A DNA stretch of 64,000 nt from Marchantia polymorpha subsp. ruderalis (Eukaryota > Streptophyta > Marchantiopsida > Marchantiales > Marchantiaceae), in the NCBI GenBank assembly GCA_037833965.1, contig AP031352.1, positions 16,348,501 to 16,412,500 of the forward strand, written 5' to 3'. The position numbers were made by a program, and so were the translations under genes. Shown here one piece after another: positions 11,600 through 22,763 of this stretch. The number at the start of each line of letters is the position of its first letter. The stretch's first letter is position 1. The notes beneath the pieces are model-generated. The model saw nothing but the letters and a program-made list of their open reading frames with translations. It was not told the DNA's origin and searched no databases.

Positions 11600-13010
11600 T
11601 CCCTGCTTCGTTTGCAACGTTCTTGGGCTCGTTGGAACGAGCGTGTTGTGCTCTTTCCAACGAGCCCCTAACCAAGTCAAACGGATAAGAATTGAGAAAG
11701 TTATCACTGTTTTACTCTTCCGCCGAAGGCCTGCAACCGTCGAAGGCGTCCGTCCGCGCATCGGACAAAAGTCGATCTCCCTACCTCCGGAAGCGGAATT
11801 CCCGGAAGCGTAACCCCGAAAGCGAACATCTAGGGCCGAAGGAGAACGTCTACGTATGTTCCGATAGTCCTAACTCCCTAAATTCCCATCCGTCCCAATC
11901 GTTCTTGGGCTCGTTGGAACGAGCGTCGCGAGCTCTTTCCAACGAGACCCTAACCACCGCAAACCATTAAGAATTGAAAACACTATGTCAATTTTACCCT
12001 TCCGCCGAAGGCCTGCCTGTGCACAGGCCGCCTACTTGCAACCCGCCTGTGCACAGGCGTCCGCGTCCGTCCGCGGCGTAAGCCGCCTCTCTAAGTGTTA
12101 ACGCCGAAGGCCCCTCTAAATGTTAGCACCGAAGGCCCTCCATATCAGAAACTTCCGCCGCTTTTAACTCGGTGATGCCTCATCCGTTTCAAGAGATCTT
12201 GGTCTCGTTGGAACCAGCTCGTCGAGTTCTTTCCAACGAGACCCGAATCAAATCAAACCGCTAAGAATTGAGAAAGTAATGTCGGTTTTACTCTTCCGCC
12301 GAAGGCGTTCGCCTATCCACAGTCCGTCCGCGGCGCTGAGCTGTCCGTCCGCTGCGCTGACCTGTCCGCCCGCGGCGCTGAGCTGGCGCAGAAGGCGCCG
12401 TACACTTTCTACCTCACAAGGCGCATTTCTAGGGCCCAAGGCGGATTTCCCGCCGACGCCGAAGCGCCTGTGCACAGGCGGCACGTGTGGAGGTGACCTG
12501 TGCACAGGCGAACTTACTTCGTCCGCGCATAGGACAAAACTTTCTTCGCCGGTGCGCAGGCGGAAAGCTGAGTATCTTGCGACCTTCATAACTCCCGGAA
12601 TTCTCCTCCGTTCGTGGCGTTCTTGGGCTCGTTAGAATCAGCGCGTCGAGCTCTTTCCAACGAAACCCTAACCAAGTCGAGGCGTTGCGCATTGAGAAAG
12701 TTATGAGGGTTTCACTCTTCCGCCGAATGCACTCTCCCGTATCGCCGAAGGCGTTGACCCGAAGGCGTTGACCGAAGGCGTCTACCGCCCAAGGCGCATC
12801 TTCCGGCGGTTCTTCTGCCGAAGGCGTACCGCCAAAGTCGCTCTACCGCCGAAGGCCCCCCCCATCAGTAACTTCCGACACTCATAACTCAGTGACCTCT
12901 CATCCGTTTCACAAGTTCTTGGTCTCGTTAGAACGAGCGTCGCGAGCTCTTTGCAACAAGACCCAAAGCAACTCAAGGCGTTACGAATTGAGAAAGTTAT
13001 GAGTGATCAA
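11600..13010 (-). repeat. five spaced copies of the LTR leader stem-loop unit
   Basis: A unit containing TCTTGGGCTCGTTGGAA, then a loop ending CTCTTTCCAACGAG, then GAATTGAGAAAGTTAT and TTCCGCCGAAGG occurs near 11620, 11900, 12190, 12620 and 12910. Spacing is about 280-430 bp. Other LTRs of the family have about one per leader, so the unit was amplified in this copy. Confidence 0.8.
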
Positions 13011-13377
13011 CCGCCGAAGGTGCTCGAAGCGGATCCTGCAGCATGAACCGCCCGTTCCGTCCCAAGCGTCCCACTGTGGCCTAAGCCCAAAACCCCTTGA
13101 CTGTCCTCGATCCTCTGGTTTCGCGTACCGATTACTATTTACAGCTGCTGCCGCGGTACTTACTATTCAAAAATGTTTTAGTTCCGACAAAAAACAAAAA
13201 GTGGGTTACCACACTTCGCTATGCTGCAGCTTCCCTACGTGGCGCCAGGACCAAAATGCACAAACACGCCAAGAAAGTGAGTTCCTGATCTGCACTTCCG
13301 AAACTGGAAGAGTCCCAAGGCAAAACGCCTTTGATCTACTTTATACCCTCAAAGATCCTAACTAGCACTACGCTATC

Positions 13378-16221
13378 CTATCTACTACTCGCAGCATCTG
13401 CGCGAAACCAAACTATTCTACTGCACTCGGCTGATCCGGTGCTGCGCCTCCTGCGCGCCGGACTGCTCCGCTCGCTGTCTCTACCTTGCCAGTCTTCCGA
13501 CCGGCTGCGCAACCCCAGGCGTCGGAGCGCTGTGGTGACTTCCGACTCTAAGTGCGCCATAGTGTCGCGCGCACCCGACAAGAAGGTTTCTAATTTCCTC
13601 GCCACTCGCCGCCGACTCCGACTGTCACCCTCCGTCAATGCCGCCGCCCGAAGCTCGAACTCCCTGAGTGTGATCCTCTCTTGAGCTACCACCTCCCAAT
13701 GGGCGTATCCTTTTAGACAACGAGTCACCTGTGTCGCCAACTCTCCTCGCGCCCTGCAGCTGCTCTCCACCTCTGCCAGCTGCATTTCTGCTTCCGCACG
13801 TTGTGCCCTCAAATCCGAGCACTCGGATTGCAAGTTGCGCAACAACTCCTCATCCTCCTTGCGGGCTCTTTGACTTTCTTCTAAGGCGCGCGTCTGGCGC
13901 GCAAGCTCGGCTGCTAGGACTTGGTTTTGTCTCCGCTCTTCCTGCAATTCCGACTCGATCTTTGCCCGCATTAGCTCGGCATCCGCCTGACTTTTCGTCG
14001 CCGCATCCTCCCTCTGCTGCTGCAAGGCTTGGTATAGCTTCTGTGTGACCGCCAGGTGTTGTCGGAGGGCGGTGTTCCTATCCACATATACTTGGCACCT
14101 AGAGGCCCACCTTGCCACCTTGCTCCTCGTCCTTCGTCTGATAGTCTCCACATAAGACTGCGGTTTTAAAGTACTCGCGTACTTGGATGTCTTGCGATCC
14201 AGATATCGCAGGAGTGGAACTATCTGTTCGCACAACACCCCTGTTGGCGTTTTCTGCACCGAATCCGCTTCCTGCTCTTCCGAGCTCGTCTCATCCTCAG
14301 TCTCGAGGATTTCAGTCGCCACCAAATCCCTTGGCGACTCCCTGGAACTGTGGCGCGCAGCAGCTTCCGCTGCGACTGCTGCTCCACTGCCTGCTAAAAT
14401 ATCCAGGGCAGTGGGAGATCCCACTGCTTGAGCCCCTGTTCCGGCTCGATCTTCGATCTCCGAAGGGGTCGACGCCGTAGTGACTCTTGTCACTTTTGCA
14501 CCGCCCGCTTCTACTGCCTGCCCTTCCGGCGCAATCTGCGCGGAAGGTGTCTTCGCTGAAGGTGCGTCCGCCGAAGGCGTCCGCACACTAGTCGTCGGCC
14601 CCGTCCGTCTCGCAGTCGGCGATTCCGGCCAACTCTCTGTTGTCCGACTCGCAGTCGGCCGACCAGCAGTTGTCCGACTGGGAGTCGGATACACCCTGCG
14701 CGTCTTGACTCCACTTGGCCTGCTTGCTGGTGGCGTTTTCCCAGAAGTGCCTTCCGCCGAAGACGACCCTCTGAGGGTTGTTGGCTCGTCAGCCAAACTC
14801 TCTTCTTCTTCCGGCCTGCTGTCTGGTTCAACGCGCCGTTCAGTTGGCCTTCCTTCCGCTTGTCGGCCTTCAGTCGCCCGACTCGTAGTCGGCCGACTGT
14901 CAGTCCGTCCATCTCCTCCCGAAGGCCTTGGTGCCTTCTGTGCAGAGGTATTTGTCGTCTTCCCTAGAATCTGCGCGATTATCTCCTCCTGTGTGAGATT
15001 CCGCCGGGTCGGAGTTCGCCCGGTCTCCTCAGTACCAGTTGGCATTTTGCGTGCACTCTGTTTTGGTCGACTGTGAGGCTCGGGGGTGGGCCGACCACGA
15101 GTCGGCGCAGCTGGCACTTCCGGCTGCCTGTCCTCAGGTCTCTCATCCCACTTCCGCTTTCGCGGAATGCGCTCACTTCGACGTTCTTCTGCTGCTCTTG
15201 CTGGAGCCGGAGCCGGAGGCGTACTGGCAGGTTCCTCGTCCGGATCCGTGTCTACTTCGGCCTCCCTCGAATATCTACCTGGATAGTTCCGGGTCAGCTG
15301 CGGAAACCGTGTTTTCTCAGCATTCGTCAAACATCCCATCGCCCGATAAAACACGATCAAGTAAGGCGATAGATGATTGAGGGTTCCTCCTTTGTCTTCT
15401 TGCGCATGTTGGCACGTCACCTTCCACAAGAGCCGTGCCCAATGCACTGGAGCTCCTGACAACACTAGCTCCACAAATTCTACCTACCAACCATGCATGT
15501 AAGCGGTCTTGGTCGGCTGCAATATCTGCAGCAATGCAGTCGCGACATTTCTCCGCAATCGATCTTTGTAATCCCGTGTCCGGAAACCGTTCTTGGGATG
15601 CCTGGCAACTTTGAAGAGCTCATTGTAGGAGATTTCTTCCTCCTGGGACACCTTCACGCTATCGGCCTCGAAGAGGAGATCCCCTTCCTCGCCGGCACAC
15701 CTGCCCAACACCTGCGCCCAGTTGCAAATGTCCCATCTTTCTGGATGTGGACGGAATCCGCGACAGGGCTTGTGTCTCTCCTGCAGATACTCGCGCACCA
15801 TCTCCGGACATGTCCAGTTCCACCCCCACAGGAGAAAATCGAGCTTCAGCCTCAGCAGCACATCTTGAAATGCGCGTAGATCGATCTGCGGCACCCTGAG
15901 TGGAGACACACGCAGCTGGGGAACTTTCGACATTGCGTTGCCTGCACACACAAACGTTCTCCCTTTCGCTCGCTCTCTCACAATCGCCACTGCGCGTCGG
16001 CCGCTCAAGCACTGACTGCTCACTCTCTCTGCGCTCACGCTCAAGATCGCCACTCGCAATTCTCTCCAAGGTCCGCCAAGATCCTTGCGCAACTCGTCTC
16101 CGCACTCTCTCCTCTCACTGCAGGTCGCTCCGCTCTTGCGCGTAATCTTGGAAACTGGAAATCGCAAAATCAAGAATGAGAGAATGAGACTGGAGCGCAG
16201 TCTTTTCTTCTCCGATTTCAA
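13378..16221 (-). pseudogene. LTR-borne ORF, A subfamily, near full length with one stop
   Basis: One continuous minus-strand frame of about 947 codons is broken only by TAG at 15484-15486. The duplicated copy at 16626-16631 has CAG there. Order: conserved N-terminal domain with LRAFQD, KLDFLLWGWNW, MVREYL, RPHPERWDICNWAQ and TRDYKDRLRR; a linker of Ser-Arg-Pro-Thr repeats encoded by AGTCGGCCGACT-like palindromes; an acidic TEDETSSEEQEAD patch; LLRYLDRK; then about 250 residues of coiled coil and a basic tail. An ATG start could lie at 15933, just before SKVPQLRV; the frame itself extends further upstream without one. I recognise no enzymatic motif. The shape (globular domain, disordered linker, coiled coil) suggests a structural or nucleic-acid-binding role, which is inference. 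Confidence 0.7.
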
Positions 16222-17476
16222 GAACGTCCAACGTTCTTACTGGTTACAACGTACGCAGCCGGCTATACGGCCTAACGGTTCGCCCTTTGCATGCGCGAAT
16301 TCACCTCTCCGCACTGCGCGCATTCGCATGCGTAGGGGCCTTCTGTGCAGAGGTATTTGTCGTCTTCCCTGGCAGGTTCCTCGTCCGGATCCGTGTCTAC
16401 TTCGGCCTCCCTCGAGTATCTACCTGGATAGCTCCGGGTCAGCTGCGGAAACCGTGTTTTCTCAGAATTTGTCAAACATCCCATCGCCCGATAAAACACG
16501 ATCAAGTAAGGCGATAGATGATTGAGGGTTCCTCCTTTCTCTTCTTGCGCATGTTGGCACGTCACCTTCCACAAGAGCCGTGCCCAATGCACTGGAGCTC
16601 CTGACAACACTAGCTCCACAAATTCTACCTGCCAACCATGCATGTAAGCGGTCTTGGTCGGCTGCAATATCTGCAGCAATGCAGTCGCGACATTTCTCCG
16701 CAATCGATCTTTGTAATCTCGTGTCCGGAAACCATTCTTGGGATGCCTGGCAACTTTGAAGAGCTCATTGTAGGAGATTTCTTCCTCCTGGAACACCTTC
16801 ACGCTATCGGCCTCGAAGAGGAGATCCCCTTCCTCGCCGGCACACCTGCCCAACACCTGCGCCCAGTTACAAATGTCCCATCTTTCTGGATGTGGACGGA
16901 ATCCGCGACAGGGCTTGTGTCTCTCCTGCAGATACTCGCGCACCATCTCCGGACATGTCCAGTTCCACCCCCACAGGAGAAAATCGAGCTTCAGCCCCAG
17001 CAGCACATCTTGAAATGCGCGTAGACCGATCTGCGGCACCCTGAGTGGAGACACTCGCAGCTGGGGAACCTTCGACATTGCGTTTCCTGCACACACAAAC
17101 GTTCTCCCTTTCGCTCGCTCTCTCACAATCGCCACTGCGCGTCGGTCGCTCAAGCACTGACTGCTCACTCTCTCTTCGCTCACGCTCAAGTTCGCTACTC
17201 GCAATTCTCTCCAAGGCCTGTCAAGATCCTCGCGCAACTCGTCTTCGCACTCTCTCCTCTCACTGCAGGTCTCTCCGCCCTTGCGCGTAATCTTGGAAAC
17301 TGGAAATCGCAAAATCAAGAATGAGAGAATGAGACTGGAGCGCAGTCTTTTCTTCTCCGATTTCAAGAACGTCCAACGTTCTTACTGGTTACAACGTACG
17401 CAGCCGGCTATACGGCCTAACGGTTCGCCCTTTGCATGCGCGAATTCACCTCTCCGCACTGCGCGCATTCGCATGC
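15229..17476 (-). repeat. tandem duplication of about 1.1 kb inside the LTR (ORF start and leader)
   Basis: Positions 15229-16330 and 16374-17476 match at a constant offset of 1145 bp with few differences. The short joint at 16331-16373 reads like 14930-14966 (the TTCTGTGCAGAGGTATTTGT segment of the linker), so the joint combines three pieces. This fits template switching during reverse transcription or patchwork repair. Confidence 0.8.
16272..17366 (-). pseudogene. duplicated 5' part of the LTR-borne ORF
   Basis: This minus-strand frame of 364 codons repeats the N-terminal domain of the ORF (WGWNW, MVREYL, RTRDYKDRLRR, VHWARLLWKVTCQHAQ), here with an intact CAG where the downstream copy has TAG. 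It ends soon after DTDPDEEPA, where the duplication joint puts it into a foreign frame. It lacks linker and coiled coil. Confidence 0.75.
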
Positions 17477-18443
17477 GTGAATGTTGAATTCTCCCGCCGC
17501 CGCCACCTTCCGGACTCGAGTCCGCCGCAGGGTATACGTCGGCTATGTTGTCTTTTCCTAACCCGTCCATCACCGGAGGCGTGTCGCCGCTGGTGCGTTC
17601 CTTATCCGTCGGCGCCTTGCTGGAGGCGCACATCTAGTCGGAGCGAATTACGCCGGCGCGCAGTCGTACCGCTTATTTTGTCCTTTATGCCTCGTCCATT
17701 GCTGACGGCGCATATCCGCCAGCGCAACTCATGCCAGCGCATCCGGCCGTCAGCGCCACGTCGGAGGCGTACATCCGACCGGCGCTTTCCTTCCATGAAC
17801 AGCCGCCAAAGGCGCTTCCGACTCTGAGTTGGTTTCCTCCTATGAGCGCGCGATCCCGCCGAAGGCGCATCGCCGAGGGCGTACGGGAATCCTTTCCGGC
17901 TGTGAACCCTAGCGCGAACGGCGCATGTCCGGCTACAAGTTTTCCGACGCTCATAACTTCTCCGTCCCTGATCCATCTCCGACGCTCTTGGGCTCGTTAG
18001 AACGAGCGTCCCGAGCTCTTTCTAATGTGACTTCATCCAACTGGATCTACCGTGTATTCCGATCGTTATGAAGTTTTTCCCCTTCCGCGCCAGCGGCGCA
18101 TCGCCGAAGGCGCACTCATGGTCGGACGCCTTCAGAGGTCCGGGCCCTTCTCCTGACGTCTTTAGCAAAACCTCCTCCTGAGGTGTCTGCGCCGGAAGCG
18201 TAGCTTCCTTATACGCTGGAAGCGCGTGAGTAGAGACACCTCAGAAAAGGAGCTTTTGCCGAAGGCGCCGAAGACATTGGCGTTGGTACATCCGACTACG
18301 TGATTCTTCGTGACCTCGTGACGATCTCATCAATCCACTCTATTTATCGTATCCTTTTCTAACTACAAACACTGCTTCGGTACTAGTTTTCTATAATTGT
18401 TTAAATTCTGCAAAAAAAACAAAAAGTGTGTTACCACAAGCCC

Positions 18444-20900
18444 GCTAAAGGAAAAGGGAGTATATGTATAAAATGGTTATGGAAAGTGCCAAAAACCCAA
18501 AGAGTTGAAGTGCAAGAGTAAGAATGCCAAAACACCAAAGATCCTATTCCAGGATGAGAAAGAGCCAAAATATAGCCAAAGTGACGGATTGCAGATGAGA
18601 CAAGGTGCCAAAGCTAGTTTTCAAAGCTGAAGTCAAAGTGGTTATTAGAAGTGATGATACCCATTGTCAAGCCAAAAAGTTGCTACAAAATGCTGAAAAA
18701 GAAATTACAAGATCACCCAAATGCCAAACTAATACAAATGCTGATACAAGAACTTAAGAAATCGAAATGTAGAATCGAAATGCCAATGCCAAAGCCAAAA
18801 TGCTGACATAAAATGTCAAGGTCAGAGTAGGAGGCAAAGTGACAAACGTGTTGAGTCCATTATGCCAAAGAAAAGAAAGTGACAAAGTCTTAAAAAATTT
18901 AAGAATTTTAAAATCAATAACGGATGACGCTGAAACAAATAGTGAAGGACAAAAAGCTGAGGTGAAGTGTCAATTGAAAAAACGGAGCACAAAAAAAGCT
19001 ATGATTAATAAATGAATATATATATATATATATCGGTTGTAAGGATTACAAAAGGGCTTCGGAGGACTGACAATGTCATTTTTGCATTGCAATTGATAGG
19101 GTAGATTTAAATAGAAGGGTGAAATACTTAAAGGTGAAGAAAAGTGTATTAAGGATAGAGGAAACTAGAAGATCATCTATGAAGTTTGAAAAGAGAGTGA
19201 GATTTGTTGAAAGAACTAAGTATAAGCTTTCGCGCTAAATCTAGTGAAATGTACATAAACTGAAGCTTATAGTTGTGCAAAATATACAATTTAAATAAAA
19301 AAGGGACCAAACCGTTTATTGAAATTCCACCAAATAATTACGCCTGCGACATCCAAATCACAAACAGAATATGTTCATAACGGTTTTGTAAAGCTGACCA
19401 AGAGTAATTAAGCTTTCAGGGACTCCATTCATATCTCCTTTGATAGCTCAATATAAATTTGAGTATTATGGACTTCAAGAGTGTAGAAGTGTTTGTCTAC
19501 TCTATGTGCATTCTAAGCTTTAAATAATAATCATTCTATGCGAGAAAGATTTATAGCTGGATTTGAAAGCTATATCATCATGTCAGATATTATGGGAGAA
19601 GAGTATCTTTTTTATCAGGTTGATGCACTTGCTGGAGATTTCAGTGTTGGATTTGAGATTTTGGAAGGCTCTCAAGGCTACAATTTTGTGATTCTATCTT
19701 GTAAAAGTACACGACTTTTTATAAATTTCTATTTGATCAGTTCCTTTTTAGTACTGAGTACTGAAAAGGAACTGATCAAAGTACGATATCGAAATCTCTG
19801 ACTTTTGATATCATCCGCATTCTCTGGATCATTGGCTCATTTTCACTTCTACGCTTTGACTATTGTAGCAAGTTGTTGTTTTATTCCATCACAACGTTAC
19901 AAAATTTTAGAAGATTAATCTTTGAAATTAATTTTTTTTGTTTCATTAGAATATAAAAATAGATTGCAATAATTCAATTCATAAAAAATTTATCAAATTT
20001 ATTACTAAATATATCTTTCATTCAATATATAAAAGGAATAGAGTCTAGATTGTTTCATTTAAATAAAAAACTTCGATATATATAGATTTTTATAAACTTG
20101 AAAAAAATTTGGATGAGAAATCAACAGATTAATGAAAATTCAGCTGATTCATTATTAAATAATCCACATGACACACATCTCCATGATAGCAATGGAAATA
20201 TTTTTATGAAGATGATAATGTTGTTAAAAGAATTTTGGACCAAAGAAAAAAAAGTGGATAAACTTTTAGTAGATGACCGTCAAATTGGAGAACTCAATTT
20301 AGTACCTACTTAGAAACCTCAATACGAATTGATATAGCTAACACATATCTCCGGCCTTATTTTCAATATAAGCTTAGTTTATGGATCATGTTCTCTAACT
20401 ATTTTCAAGAGCTGGTTGAGATCTCGTTTTAGATGATGGTGATTTTTTCTTTCAAAGAATTTACTCATTTCTACATGCTAGTTTATATTATTTGGGAACT
20501 TGACTATGAGATAAAAATATCTTATGCCCAACTATGATTGAAGCTCGGGGTATAAAATTTTTTAATAATATTCTAACAGTTATGTTACTAGCATCCGTGA
20601 GCAATAACCGTGTTGGATAAAATTGTTAGTCGCACAGACGTTGAGGCTTTCACTTTTGGAGTATTGATGTTAGAGTGTTGCAATATGACGGTATCAGAAC
20701 ACCATGTGTTTAATTGTGTAATCTTTGAAATGGCTCACTCGCTCCAGAAATTTGATTCAAGAAAGAAATTTCACGGTAGACCTCGCTAAGTAGTCCCATC
20801 GTTTACTAGAGGTTCGGAGGTACAGTGCAATGGATACAGACAATGAACAGTTCCGGAGCAATAATTATCGGCGAGAGTTCAAAACTCCCACTCTTTCATC
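18444..20900. other. AT-rich host intergenic DNA
   Basis: A sharp composition change occurs at 18439 from the GC-rich LTR to AT-rich sequence. There is a (TA)n tract at about 19017-19032. Open frames are short and of AT-rich chance type, including 19538-19801 and 20098-20313. No domain was recognised. Confidence 0.6.
19732..19780. repeat. 49-bp palindrome, 24-bp arms
   Basis: TTTGATCAGTTCC at the left and GGAACTGATCAAA at the right belong to two 24-bp arms with a single mismatch, around one central G at 19756. The centre reads AGTACT-G-AGTACT. Confidence 0.85.
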
Positions 20901-20913
20901 AGACGGTTAGTGT

Positions 20914-21880
20914 TTAACTCTCCAAGCCGGTGATCTCACGAAACATGGCAAGTGCGCCGCACGTGTCAACCATGGTCTGTGCACACTGACCACAGTCAAC
21001 CTGATACGTACTGTAGTCGCAGAATGCGCTTTGGGGATGATGGACGCCGCTGGAAGACGATGAGGCATGCCTTCTGCTTCTGAGATTCCCTTTGGGGATG
21101 TTCCCGGCATGTGGATTTCCCTCGCTTCTACCTATTCTTGACTTACTATAGCAACTCCTCCTCCGAAGCCCGCTGGAGGTCATTATTCCAGTTTACCAGA
21201 TCTAATTTTGCTCGATCTTCCTAAATTAGCTAACTGAAACGTGTTGATTTTAAAACTGGGTGTTTTCTCCGCCAAGATCTTCGACTCATATGTTTGCATA
21301 AATTTATCCACGTATTCGCAGTTCTGAAGCACAATTTGGAGCCACACGCCTCCGACTGTTGTTCCCATACAGAGTGCACCCTGGTATCCAATACGCGGCG
21401 AGGCACCATCTGCAAAGGCCAACTCCCCACGACCTAGCAGATTGTCGACCCATACCCGTTCAAGCCTAAGCACCTACTTCGCGTGGGGAAGACCCTCCCG
21501 TAATTTCAATTGGCTTGGCTTCCTCGTCCCTTTCCTTCTGCCCCTCCTGCTGCTCTTATTCGGGGAGCCCATGTCCTTTACTCGCCGGACATTGTTGCTC
21601 CAGGCCCCTTCTGTACAGCAAAGACGACCGGCAGAGGCTGTCATTCGCGGCCCAACCGTCGCCACCATGCTCGCCCCAGTCGCCGGCTACTGCCACGCCA
21701 CCCATAATCCCTCCTGCCCTGGCAGGTGGATCTTCGCTGTTGGACATTGCTCCCTGAAATGTCGCTAATCTTGCTGGACAAGTCCGGGCGAGAAAAATGT
21801 AAGACGGAAACTGCATCTCTATACTGTACTTCCCCTTCATTCCTGTAGTTGTCATTACCAATAGAGTCAAAAAATACATA
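20914..21880 (-). other. GC-richer island with open minus-strand frames, possible gene fragment
   Basis: This stretch is less AT-rich than its surroundings and has longer minus-strand frames (20914-21183, 21183-21473, 21556-21879). The one at 21183-21473 reads ELAFADGASPRIGYQG then GTTVGGVWLQIVLQNCEYV, which has the rhythm of a SYLF-like lipid-binding domain, but the match is weak and made by eye. A CTTAG acceptor-like site lies near 21462. It could be a decayed gene with introns or chance. Confidence 0.25.
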
Positions 21881-22729
21881 TATAAAATAATTTAAATCCA
21901 TGTAGGTGAAACCAAATGAATAGCATGGACATCTAGACTTTAGTAGAGGAGAAGCATACGAGAATGCCTGGTATAATAATTATATGGTGTCTACATAACA
22001 TCACCAGATAAAATTGGTTGATCACCTAATATCAATGAATATTCACTGGAAAATTATTATATCAATGAAGAGCAGAAGAACTTGATATCTCATTTCACCT
22101 AATATGACAAGTTTGTGCAATCTCTTAAAAAATTTAAGTTGTTGTAAATTGTTACATATGATTGTAAAGTTAGAAAAATATCCAATCATAACTTTGTACA
22201 AAATAGAGTAAGAATTCAGGCATATAAATATTCTTTAGAGAAATAACATTCATTGATCTAAGCATCATGACATTATGGTATCTCTATTATGCCATTAGAA
22301 AATAATCTATATAGATATCTACAGCATTCATATTAGTAATCACACTGACACGTGAGATTTTCTGACTTATAATGGGCTCGTTTTTTTTACAAGATGTAGC
22401 TAATACACCTTCCGAATGTTTGAACAAAGATTTGAAAACATGCCTTAACAACTACAGTACAACTATAGGACAAAAAATGAATAAATTGATAGATATTTTT
22501 AATAGTTTGTTAAAATTGTTAATGCATCAAAATTATTTGCATCAAGCATGCATGAAAATAATTCATCGTAAATTTTATGTAAAATATTCATGTGATTGAG
22601 ATGTTCCTTATAACGTTTCAGTAACATTACTCATACATGTTATAAAGACTTTTGCGTAAAAATCATAAACTAAACATATGCATTAAGCATGCAAATCTAT
22701 CAATTAGCTAATTATATATAAAAAATCCC

Positions 22730-22763
<34 letters not shown>

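Larger units (their letters stand above)
10103..13213 (-). mobile_element. nested solo LTR, ORF deleted, target duplication CTTCG
   Basis: Minus-strand start TGTGGTAACCCAC at 13213, end TTATTACA at 10103. CTTCG flanks it at 10098-10102 and 13214-13218, and removing it restores the host LTR sequence. The 3' third (10103-11106) matches the LTR end of other copies, including TATA (about 11059-11066) and hairpin. The ORF is absent: between about 11107 and 11600 there is unassigned sequence with a telomere-like stretch. The leader (11600-13200) contains five spaced copies of a unit seen about once per leader elsewhere. Confidence 0.85.
7277..18438 (-). mobile_element. composite Ty3/gypsy element: LTR plus 3'-LTR remnant, internal region lost
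   Basis: Read on the minus strand, the block starts TGTGGTAACACAC at 18438 and ends TTATTACA at 7277. It is bounded by AGCCC at 7272-7276 and again at 18439-18443, so the outer ends look like one original integration. Inside, a complete LTR end (TTATTACA, position 9300) is fused directly to the middle of a second copy (9299-7277). No primer-binding site, gag or pol lies between them. A same-family insertion into the 3' LTR followed by LTR-LTR recombination would give exactly this: precise LTR end, missing internal region, conserved outer duplication. The 9300-18438 copy is further split by a nested insertion at 10103-13213. Confidence 0.75.
9300..18438 (-). mobile_element. giant LTR (A subfamily), split by a nested copy
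   Basis: The minus-strand 5' end (TGTGGTAACACAC, 18438) matches the LTR starts at 50502 and 61560, and its 3' end is TTATTACA at 9300. Without the nested insertion 10103-13213 it would be about 6 kb, which includes an internal tandem duplication of about 1.1 kb. Order on the minus strand: leader with the conserved stem-loop (about 17985-18030), duplicated ORF start, ORF to 13378, TATA and hairpin (about 13315-13346), (CA)n tract, terminus. The 3' section is continuous across the insertion: 13214-13377 joins 9300-10102. Confidence 0.75.

Noticed and set aside
16272-16525. Separate small genes on the plus strand over the duplicated LTR leader
   Set aside because: They are shadows of the minus-strand ORF and leader, duplicated with it.
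22733-22761. Replication origin or matrix attachment site at the (TA)n tract
   Set aside because: A simple microsatellite in AT-rich DNA; nothing else supports a function.
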